From Flavobacteriaceae bacterium (GTDB lineage: Bacteria > Bacteroidota > Bacteroidia > Flavobacteriales > Flavobacteriaceae): a stretch of DNA of 64,000 nt. A program made the position numbers and the translations under genes. The stretch spans positions 27,798 to 91,797 of the forward strand of contig JAHEKR010000002.1 in assembly GCA_024638225.1 (NCBI GenBank), given 5' to 3'. The notes beneath the pieces are model-generated. The model was not told the DNA's origin. It did not search any database and saw nothing but the letters and a program-made list of their open reading frames with translations. Positions 40,265 through 47,668 of this stretch are shown in pieces; within the stretch, counting starts at the first letter, position 1; the number at the start of each line of letters is the position of its first letter.

Positions 40265-40339
40265 CGGGGTGTAGCGTAGCCCGGTCATCGCGCCTGCTTT
40301 GGGAGCAGGAGGTCGCAGGTTCGAATCCTGCCACCCCGA
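40265..40339 (+). tRNA. tRNA-Pro (TGG anticodon)
   Basis: cggggtgtagcgtagcccggtcatcgcgcctgctttgggagcaggaggtcgcaggttcgaatcctgccaccccga; acceptor CGGGGTG/CACCCCG. Confidence 0.95.
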
Positions 40340-40341
40340 CA
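40321..40341 (+). repeat. attL-like direct repeat (3' end of tRNA-Pro)
   Basis: tcgaatcctgccaccccgaca, exact 21-bp copy at 42113-42133. Confidence 0.9.
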
Positions 40342-40350
40342 TAAAAAAAT

Positions 40351-40387
40351 ACCAATTAATTGATTTTCAATTGATTGGTTTTTTTTT
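40351..40387 (+). terminator. Hairpin plus T-tract downstream of tRNA-Pro (inside the island)
   Basis: CCAATTAATTGAttTTCAATTGATTGGTTTTTTTT. Confidence 0.6.
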
Positions 40388-40388
40388 G

Positions 40389-40407
40389 TGGGGAGTATTA
40401 CTCCCCA
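40389..40407. repeat. 19-bp palindrome, left island copy
   Basis: TGGGGAGTATTACTCCCCA. Confidence 0.9.
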
Positions 40408-40446
40408 AATCAACTAAAGTGGAGTAATTTATGGTAGGTTTTAATT

Positions 40447-40728
40447 CTAAATACGTTCCCATTTGTCAAAAAAATCTCCCCCCAATATTTCATTTCCTCT
40501 CAATATTAATGATTCAACATCATTTCCTTTGTATGAGTCAAGACCATCACTCACAAAACCGTATCCAGGGTTTGGATTATGAGTAAGTTTTACACACTCT
40601 AAAAACTTAAAAAATCGAGGGTCATCATCTTCAATTTCAAGTATAAACTCATCGTCTGAAACGTACGGTTCAAAACCTTCAATCTCAAGTTTACGGTGTA
40701 ATGAAAAATTATTATAATAGAATGTCAT
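40447..40728 (-). CDS. hypothetical acidic protein (island ORF A)
   Basis: ORF of 93 aa, no recognised domain. Confidence 0.5.
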   Translation of the reverse strand: MTFYYNNFSLHRKLEIEGFEPYVSDDEFILEIEDDDPRFFKFLECVKLTHNPNPGYGFVSDGLDSYKGNDVESLILRGNEILGGDFFDKWERI

Positions 40729-40780
40729 TTTTTAAATTTAAAATTTATTATTTAAAATTAAGAATTCAGATTTTGAATTC

Positions 40781-40821
40781 CAATCTACCTAGAATATAAT
40801 ATTTTACAACTTGTATACAGT
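40781..40821 (+). pseudogene. Fragment of a second GIY-YIG-like gene (C-terminal codons)
   Basis: 37/41 identity by eye to 41808-41848; reads IYLEYNILQLVYS vs TYLESNILQLIYS. Confidence 0.65.
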
Positions 40822-41028
40822 CTATTAACTACTCTAAAGTTCACAATTTTTTTCATAATAATTTTTTTTTATGTAAAATATACTTTTTCCTTAAAACCTT
40901 TGTAATTAACCGTTTAAAAATAAATTATATAACTCATCTTGAGTTTTTTCATTTTCGATTTCTTGAAGTGTATTAAAAATGAAGAGATGTTTTAAGGAAT
41001 AATTATTACATTTAAAAAAATTAAAAAA

Positions 41029-41406
41029 ATGGAAGTTATAAGAATTAAAATCACCAAGTTATTAAAACTAAATATAATTGAGGATATTCAAGAAGGACTA
41101 GATTATTTCAAATTTGTATGTTCATCAAAAATGAAAATTAATGATGAAGAAATTTTGTTTGAATTTACAGAGGAAGAGGGATCAGGAGGAAAACTTAGGT
41201 TACCAAATGATAATTATTCTTTGGAACTAGTAGAAACAGAAAATAATTTAAATCTCTGTGTTATTTTATACATATTTCAAACAGGTGGTTGGAAACATTA
41301 CCAAGAAATGAATATTGGAGATACTTGGGATCTTGAATTTGATAAAAAAACGTGGGATGAAGGTGGTGAAAATAGAGATTGGGGATACCTATCAGAACCA
41401 TACTAA
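41029..41406 (+). CDS. hypothetical protein (island ORF B)
   Basis: 125-aa ORF ending 1 nt before the GTG of the next ORF. Confidence 0.55.
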   Translation: MEVIRIKITKLLKLNIIEDIQEGLDYFKFVCSSKMKINDEEILFEFTEEEGSGGKLRLPNDNYSLELVETENNLNLCVILYIFQTGGWKHYQEMNIGDTWDLEFDKKTWDEGGENRDWGYLSEPY

Positions 41407-41407
41407 A

Positions 41408-41887
41408 GTGTTAGAACACATAAAAAATAAATTTATCTCTGATTATGAAGTTAGTTGGTCTTTTTCAATATCAATTAATGATTTTTATAAAAAGAACAAT
41501 CGATTAAATTACAATTCTATAATAAGGGAAAATATTCCTAGAAAAAACACTCATGGAGTATACTTGATAAGTGACTCAAATTCTAAAACTATTCTTTATG
41601 TCGGTATGTCAGGTCAAATAAAGAAATCAGATGACGGAAAGTATAAGAATTGTGGTTATGATATTAGAAAACGGTTAGTTTCCTCAAGGGGTAGAGATGA
41701 TGAAGGAAAGGATATTAGTTCTTCAGATTATTTTCAATTAATAATGGAAAGAGAAAAAATTCAGTCAATTTCGATTACAATACTCCAAACTAGTAATAAA
41801 ATCTCTCCAACCTACTTAGAATCTAATATTTTACAACTTATATACAGTAAAACCAATTCTTTACCTCAGTGGAACAATTCATTTTAA
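41408..41887 (+). CDS. GIY-YIG-like domain protein (island ORF C)
   Basis: HGVYLISDSNSKTILYVGMSGQIKK...YDIRKRLVSS...MEREKI...PTYLESNILQLIYS; upstream in-frame ORF extension to 41315 overlaps ORF B, so GTG at 41408 preferred. Confidence 0.65.
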   Translation: MLEHIKNKFISDYEVSWSFSISINDFYKKNNRLNYNSIIRENIPRKNTHGVYLISDSNSKTILYVGMSGQIKKSDDGKYKNCGYDIRKRLVSSRGRDDEGKDISSSDYFQLIMEREKIQSISITILQTSNKISPTYLESNILQLIYSKTNSLPQWNNSF

Positions 41888-42027
41888 AAATCAATATATA
41901 AAATCCTTGAAATTATTTTATGAAATATTTTAGAATCAGATTTTCTTATTATACTTTTACCGTTAGATTCAAAATCTACAAGTTCATTGAAAGTATTGGA
42001 AATTTAGGAAAACCACGATCTGATTCG

Positions 42028-42046
42028 TGGGGAGTAATACTCCCCA
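42028..42046. repeat. 19-bp palindrome, right island copy
   Basis: TGGGGAGTAATACTCCCCA; reverse complement of the left copy. Confidence 0.9.
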
Positions 42047-42112
42047 AATTTTCATTATTTTATAGATACTAAGTTGGGAAACCCTTGATAATGAGGGTTT
42101 TAAGTAGGGAGA

Positions 42113-42133
42113 TCGAATCCTGCCACCCCGACA
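42113..42133 (+). repeat. attR-like direct repeat (copy of tRNA-Pro 3' end)
   Basis: tcgaatcctgccaccccgaca without the rest of a tRNA. Confidence 0.9.
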
Positions 42134-42158
42134 AAAAAATTACCTGGTTATTAACCAA

Positions 42159-42232
42159 CGGGATGTGGCGCAGCCTGGTAGCGCACACGCATGGGGTGCG
42201 TGGGGTCGCAGGTTCAAATCCTGTCATCCCGA
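42159..42232 (+). tRNA. tRNA-Pro (GGG anticodon)
   Basis: cgggatgtggcgcagcctggtagcgcacacgcatggggtgcgtggggtcgcaggttcaaatcctgtcatcccga; acceptor CGGGATG/CATCCCG. Confidence 0.93.
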
Positions 42233-42414
42233 CAATTTTTTTATACAATCCTTACGCAGCCTGGAAGCGCATCCCGATAAATCGGGAGGGTTGTGTGCTA
42301 AAAGTCATCTTTACAGTAATATAGACTAACCAATAAAGCCTATTGTTGAGCACAAAGACAATTCATGCATTTGATCAAAAATATAATAGCTGGCAAAGAA
42401 GCTCCGTGTAGGTA

Positions 42415-42837
42415 TTATTGTGTAATTTTTGTGTACACTAATTTGGTTTCTTTGGCATTAGCACCGGGTAAGTACTTGGCCACTTCTGTTTTGTTTACCT
42501 TTTTTTCGGTTTTAGCATCTTGAATTTGAAATCCGCAGCGCTTTAAAAATGCGTTCCAGAACGCCTCCCGCTTGATGAAATCTGGAACTTTATCCGTAAT
42601 GATTCTTTTACCGTCTTGTATCTGAGCACCATTGTTTAAAAAGACTTCATCATATCCATCGCCCACCACTTTGACTCGTTTTAGAGCATTGGTTGACATA
42701 TACACTTCAATAGTTTCGAAGTTTGTAACATCAATGGAATAACCGTCTTTATCCGTAATAACCTGGGCACTTAAGAAGCATCCAAAAAATAAATAAGAGA
42801 GATATAAAAATTGTCGCATTTGCTTGCTTTTATTCAA
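42415..42837 (-). CDS. hypothetical secreted protein
   Basis: signal peptide-like N-terminus LYLSYLFFGCFLSAQ; no recognised domain. Confidence 0.6.
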   Translation of the reverse strand: MNKSKQMRQFLYLSYLFFGCFLSAQVITDKDGYSIDVTNFETIEVYMSTNALKRVKVVGDGYDEVFLNNGAQIQDGKRIITDKVPDFIKREAFWNAFLKRCGFQIQDAKTEKKVNKTEVAKYLPGANAKETKLVYTKITQ

Positions 42838-42948
42838 ATATAACGAATAATTTAATGCTTGTTTTTTTTGTCATCAAATTGTTCATAACAGTTCACTAGA
42901 AAATGAAAAAAATAGGCCGTAAATCAATAATTTTAAAAAAAGAAAAAA

Positions 42949-43554
42949 ATGTTTATAGGCTTTTGTGGAGGAACGGGCGCTGGAAAGACAACCTTGGTGA
43001 ACCATGCAGCCGAAATACTAGGTAGTGAAAATACATTGGTATTATCTCAAGACCATTATTATCGTCACCTACCTGAGCTATCTTTTGAAGCACGGTGCGC
43101 GCTAAATTTCGATCATCCAGATGCGTTGGATTATGATTTATTCATGCGTCATTTACTAAATCTTAAAAATCAGCAATCCATACGCCGGCCTGTATATTCA
43201 TTTTCAACCCATTTACGTACAGAAGAGACTGTATGGTGCCACCCAAAAAAATACATTCTTGTAGAAGGAATTTTAATTTTTTCGCATGCACCACTTCGCA
43301 ACCTGATGAATCACCGTGTATTTATAGATTCAGCAAAAAACAAGCGTGTAGCCCGAAGAATTAATCGTGATGTTACAACCCGTGGACGTAGCGTTGAGGA
43401 GGTAAATGAGCGTTTTGAACATAGCATTCATAAAATGCATGAACAATATGTTGCACCCAACCAACAAAAATCAGATATTGTAATCGAAAATAATCACCAG
43501 CTAAGTGCAGCAAAACAACAACTTGAGCATTGGATAAAAAAAACCATTTACTGA
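42949..43554 (+). CDS. udk: uridine kinase
   Basis: GFCGGTGAGKTTLVNH P-loop; LSQDHYYRHL; FDHPDALDYDLF. Confidence 0.93.
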   Translation: MFIGFCGGTGAGKTTLVNHAAEILGSENTLVLSQDHYYRHLPELSFEARCALNFDHPDALDYDLFMRHLLNLKNQQSIRRPVYSFSTHLRTEETVWCHPKKYILVEGILIFSHAPLRNLMNHRVFIDSAKNKRVARRINRDVTTRGRSVEEVNERFEHSIHKMHEQYVAPNQQKSDIVIENNHQLSAAKQQLEHWIKKTIY

Positions 43555-43880
43555 CAAAACTGAGAAAAAATCCTTGGTTTAAATTGCTGACCAATATTTA
43601 TGCAGCTATCGGTTTATTTTTTGTTTTTTGGATGGTTTTTTTGGATACAAATTCACTTCTAATCTACCTAAACCTAGAGCAGAAACTCAGTGATTTGGAA
43701 CGTCAAAAGGCAAGCTTGGAGCAAAGTATAGCTCAAGACAAGCGAACCTTAAAGCAACTGAGCGATTCCGTTCAATTAGAGCGATACGCTCGGGAACGCT
43801 ATTTAATGAAAAGAAAAAATGAGGATATCTACTTGATTGAACATGTAGACAGTTTAGATAAATTAAATAACACTAAATGA
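43530..43880 (+). CDS. septum formation initiator (FtsB/DivIC-like)
   Basis: single TM plus coiled coil, ARERYLMKRKNEDIYLIE. Confidence 0.85.
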   Translation: MDKKNHLLTKLRKNPWFKLLTNIYAAIGLFFVFWMVFLDTNSLLIYLNLEQKLSDLERQKASLEQSIAQDKRTLKQLSDSVQLERYARERYLMKRKNEDIYLIEHVDSLDKLNNTK

Positions 43881-44752
43881 AACATACAGAACAAATGATG
43901 CGTCCTGATGCGCTTAAAAATAAAGTAATTGTCGTTACTGGTGGAGGAAGTGGTCTTGGGAAGTCGATGGCCAAAAACTTTTTGGATTTAGGAGCAAAAG
44001 TAGCCATCAGCTCCAGAAATTTAGAAAAGCTAACAGCTACTGCTACAGAACTTGAGTCAGAAACTGGAGGGCAATGCTTGGCAGTGGCCTGTGACGTTAG
44101 AAATATAGAAGAAGTGGAGGCTATGCACAAGCAGGTGTGCGATACGCTTGGCCCTGTTGATGTCTTGGTCAATAATGCGGCTGGTAATTTTATTGCTCCA
44201 ACTGAGCGACTATCTTCAAATGCCTTTGATACGATTTTAGATATTGTGCTTAAAGGAACCAAAAATTGTACGCTAACTTTTGGTAAACACTGGATCAAAA
44301 CCAAACAAAAAAACACCAACGTACTGAACATAGTTACCACATATGCCTTTACGGGCTCTGGATATGTAGTTCCTTCAGCTTGTGCAAAAGCGGGTGTATT
44401 GGCCATGACACGGTCGCTAGCTGTTGAGTGGGCCAAATATGGCATGCGGTTCAATGCTGTTGCACCAGGTCCTTTTCCAACAAAAGGTGCATGGGATAGG
44501 CTCTTACCAGCACCTATTAAGAAAAAATTTGATCCAAAAAAACGCATCCCTGTAGGGCGTGTTGGCGAACATCAAGAGTTAGCCAATTTAACAGCGTATA
44601 TGGTTTCTGATTTTGGATCTTACCTCAATGGAGAAGTAATCACACTCGACGGAGGAGAGTGGATGAAGGGAGCCGGTCAGTTTAACAATCTTGAACAAGT
44701 ATCCAAAACAATGTGGGATATTTTAGAGCTAGCCATCCGCAAGAAAAAATAG
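43877..44752 (+). CDS. SDR family oxidoreductase
   Basis: VTGGGSGLGKSMAKNF; NNAAGNF; C-terminal LNGEVITLDGG. Confidence 0.9.
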   Translation: MKHTEQMMRPDALKNKVIVVTGGGSGLGKSMAKNFLDLGAKVAISSRNLEKLTATATELESETGGQCLAVACDVRNIEEVEAMHKQVCDTLGPVDVLVNNAAGNFIAPTERLSSNAFDTILDIVLKGTKNCTLTFGKHWIKTKQKNTNVLNIVTTYAFTGSGYVVPSACAKAGVLAMTRSLAVEWAKYGMRFNAVAPGPFPTKGAWDRLLPAPIKKKFDPKKRIPVGRVGEHQELANLTAYMVSDFGSYLNGEVITLDGGEWMKGAGQFNNLEQVSKTMWDILELAIRKKK

Positions 44753-44779
44753 TATTTTTGTATATGCCTAATCACTAGC

Positions 44780-45559
44780 ATGGGAAAGATAATTGCAGTA
44801 GCTAATCAAAAAGGAGGAGTTGGAAAAACCACAACTGCGGTTAACCTGGCTGCATGCCTTGGCGTACTTGAGAAAAAAGTACTGCTTATTGATGCCGACC
44901 CTCAAGCGAATGCAAGTTCGGGCCTAGGTATAGACGTAAACACAGTCTCCAACGGCTCCTACCAAGTGCTGTTACACGAATCAACTCCAGAACAAGCCAT
45001 TGTTGCGGTGGATTCGCCAAACCTAGAGCTTATCCCTGCGCATATCGATCTGGTTGCCATTGAAATCGAATTGGTAGATACACCTAATAGAGAAACTATG
45101 TTGCAATCGGCATTAAGCTCGATTGAAGGCAAGTATGATTACATATTAATTGATTGCGCTCCTTCACTTGGACTCATAACCCTAAATGCACTAACAGCTG
45201 CGCATACGGTCATTATCCCCATACAGTGTGAATATTTTGCGCTTGAGGGATTGGGCAAACTACTCAATACCATTAAAAGCGTCCAAAAAATCCACAATGA
45301 ATCGCTGGGGATTGAAGGAATGCTGCTTACCATGTATGACTCAAGGTTACGCCTCTCTAATCAAGTGGTGGACGAGGTTAAAAAACACTTTGGCAATATG
45401 GTTTTCAGTACAATCATCCAACGTAATGTCAAGCTGAGTGAAGCACCTAGTTTTGGCGAAACCATTATTGACTATGATGCCTCTAGCAAAGGAGCATCAA
45501 GTTACCTCAAACTCGCAGAAGAGTTGATTCATAAAAATAAGCGAAATGGCAAAAGCTAA
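44780..45559 (+). CDS. parA: chromosome-partitioning ATPase ParA
   Basis: ANQKGGVGKTTTAVNLAACLG. Confidence 0.96.
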   Translation: MGKIIAVANQKGGVGKTTTAVNLAACLGVLEKKVLLIDADPQANASSGLGIDVNTVSNGSYQVLLHESTPEQAIVAVDSPNLELIPAHIDLVAIEIELVDTPNRETMLQSALSSIEGKYDYILIDCAPSLGLITLNALTAAHTVIIPIQCEYFALEGLGKLLNTIKSVQKIHNESLGIEGMLLTMYDSRLRLSNQVVDEVKKHFGNMVFSTIIQRNVKLSEAPSFGETIIDYDASSKGASSYLKLAEELIHKNKRNGKS

Positions 45560-46403
45560 AAAGAGACAAGCCATGGGACGTGGTCTATCAGCCTTACTCC
45601 CATCAGATGAAAGCCAACAAAAAGGCAGTATAGAAGGGAAAATTATAGATGTTCCTCTTGATCAAATTGAGGTAAACCCCAATCAACCGAGGACACAATT
45701 CAACCCTGAAAAGCTGCGTGAGCTTGCTGATTCTATATCTGAACTTGGTGTCATTCAGCCTATTACGGTCCGAAAAAAAGATAAAAACGGCTATCAATTA
45801 GTTTCGGGCGAGCGAAGATTTAGAGCTGCACAATCGATTGGTCTCGAAAAGATACCAGCATTTGTGCGTGTTGCAAACGATCAAGAATCGCTTGAAATGG
45901 CTTTGGTCGAAAACATTCAGCGGGTAGATTTGGATCCCATAGAAATTGCCTTGAGTTATGATAGGCTGCTAAATGAAATTAAACTTACCCAAGAGGAGTT
46001 AAGCAAGCGTGTAGGCAAAAAACGATCTACCGTCACCAATTATTTGCGTCTATTAAATTTAGACCCCATCATACAATCTGGTATACGTGATGGATTTATT
46101 AGTATGGGGCATGGACGCGCTCTATTAGGATTAGATGATAAGCAGCAGCAACTCGAGCTCTATAAAAAAATTGTTGCGTCAGCAATGTCTGTACGAGCTA
46201 CTGAAAACGCCATTAAGTCAAAGGGAATCAAGTCCAAGGATAATCTAAAGTCAGATTTTACCGCAAGTGAACTTGATGCCTTCAGCGAATTCTTTGGTGC
46301 ATCGGTAAAAACTACCTTAGATAAATCCGGCGGTGGAAAAATCATCATCCCCTTTGGTTCTGAAAAAGAATTCAAAACCATTCGTAAAAAATTAGGTGCG
46401 TGA
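45546..46403 (+). CDS. parB: chromosome-partitioning protein ParB
   Basis: NPNQPRTQF; GERRFRAAQSIG; VENIQRVDLDPIE. Confidence 0.96.
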   Translation: MAKAKKRQAMGRGLSALLPSDESQQKGSIEGKIIDVPLDQIEVNPNQPRTQFNPEKLRELADSISELGVIQPITVRKKDKNGYQLVSGERRFRAAQSIGLEKIPAFVRVANDQESLEMALVENIQRVDLDPIEIALSYDRLLNEIKLTQEELSKRVGKKRSTVTNYLRLLNLDPIIQSGIRDGFISMGHGRALLGLDDKQQQLELYKKIVASAMSVRATENAIKSKGIKSKDNLKSDFTASELDAFSEFFGASVKTTLDKSGGGKIIIPFGSEKEFKTIRKKLGA

Positions 46404-46939
46404 AAGTTGCAGCTTTATTTATTGGTCTCCTTTTGTTTTCGGGTATAAGTAATGCCCAAAAAATAAAAGCTGACGATATTGTAAAAATGGAACAAGAGGA
46501 TCCTTTGCGTCCCGCTCGTGCAGCCTTCTATTCTGCTGTTCTTCCTGGCTTGGGACAAGCATACAACAAGCGTTACTGGAAAATACCTCTGGTTTACGGA
46601 GCCATTGGAGCATCTATATACACCTACGATTTTAATCAAAAAAACTACCTCAGGTACCGTACAGCTTACAAAAGACGTATTGCTGGATATAATGATGATG
46701 AGTTTCAAGGGCTTATTGCAAGTACTGATCGCCTCATCGATGGGCAAGATTTTTACAAGCGAAATAGAGATCGTTCCATGCTTTTTATCATAGGTTTTTA
46801 TTTATTAAATATATTAGATGCTAATATTGATGCCCACCTTAAACAATACAATGTAAGCAGTGAGCTGAGTTTTAAACCTTATTTGGACACAACGGTCAAT
46901 ACGCCTTCTGCTGGAATGCGTATTGCTTTAACTTTTTGA
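46400..46939 (+). CDS. DUF5683 domain protein
   Basis: ARAAFYSAVLPGLGQAYNKRYWKIPLVYGAIGASIYTYDFN. Confidence 0.8.
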   Translation: MKVAALFIGLLLFSGISNAQKIKADDIVKMEQEDPLRPARAAFYSAVLPGLGQAYNKRYWKIPLVYGAIGASIYTYDFNQKNYLRYRTAYKRRIAGYNDDEFQGLIASTDRLIDGQDFYKRNRDRSMLFIIGFYLLNILDANIDAHLKQYNVSSELSFKPYLDTTVNTPSAGMRIALTF

Positions 46940-46940
46940 T

Positions 46941-47645
46941 ATGAAAATAGCACTCCTTGGGTACGGAAAAATGGGCAAAGCTATAGAAGCTGTAGCGCAA
47001 AAACGTGGACATGAAATTGTCGCAAGAATTGACAAGGACAACCCCAATGATTCCATTACACACGCCGATGTGGCCATTAACTTTAGTGTCCCTAGTGCTG
47101 CCACAAAAAATATAACAGATGCTTTAGAGCAAGGGGTGCCTGTAGTTTGCGGTACAACTGGTTGGCTGGATCAGAAAGATTCTATCGAATCGCTATGCAA
47201 AGAAAAAGGAGGTGCTTTTTTGTATGCGTCAAATTTTAGTTTAGGGGTAAATATTTTCTTTGCCCTCAACGAAAAATTAGCGTATATGATGGCTTCACAT
47301 AAACAGTACCACGCGGCTATAGAGGAGGTACACCACACTGAAAAATTAGATGCGCCAAGCGGAACTGCCATCACGCTGGCTGAGGGCATATTACCGCATT
47401 ACGAGCAATCTAGCTGGAAGTTAGCCGATGAAGCGACAACTAAAGATTTGCCAATTAACGCCATTAGAGCACCGCATGTTCCAGGAACACATACAGTAAG
47501 TTATAGCTCAGAAACTGATAATATTACTATCGAACACATAGCGCATAACCGAGATGGTTTTGCCCTTGGTGCTGTTCTTGCTGCAGAGTGGATTGTAGGA
47601 AAAAGCGGTATTTTTAGTATGCGCGATGTACTCGATATAAATTAA
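46941..47645 (+). CDS. dapB: 4-hydroxy-tetrahydrodipicolinate reductase
   Basis: IALLGYGKMGKAIE; EEVHHTEKLDAPSGTAI. Confidence 0.95.
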   Translation: MKIALLGYGKMGKAIEAVAQKRGHEIVARIDKDNPNDSITHADVAINFSVPSAATKNITDALEQGVPVVCGTTGWLDQKDSIESLCKEKGGAFLYASNFSLGVNIFFALNEKLAYMMASHKQYHAAIEEVHHTEKLDAPSGTAITLAEGILPHYEQSSWKLADEATTKDLPINAIRAPHVPGTHTVSYSSETDNITIEHIAHNRDGFALGAVLAAEWIVGKSGIFSMRDVLDIN

Positions 47646-47668
47646 CCCTAAAACCCTAAATTAAACGC

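Larger units (their letters stand above)
40342..42133. mobile_element. Small (~1.8 kb) AT-rich integrated island at tRNA-Pro, no recombinase encoded
   Basis: bounded by exact 21-bp tRNA-3'-end direct repeats; internal 19-bp palindrome near each end; AT-rich orphan genes. Confidence 0.75.

Noticed and set aside
40341-40440. CRISPR-like or tandem repeat near the tRNA
   Set aside because: Only a tRNA terminator hairpin and a single palindrome; no regular repeat/spacer array anywhere in the window.
41315-41407. Upstream in-frame extension of the GIY-YIG-like ORF
   Set aside because: Overlaps ORF B in another frame and lacks domain similarity; GTG at 41408 is the more economical start.
42085-42324. 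79-aa plus-strand ORF over tRNA-Pro(GGG)
   Set aside because: Entirely composed of the att-like repeat and tRNA sequence; not a protein gene.
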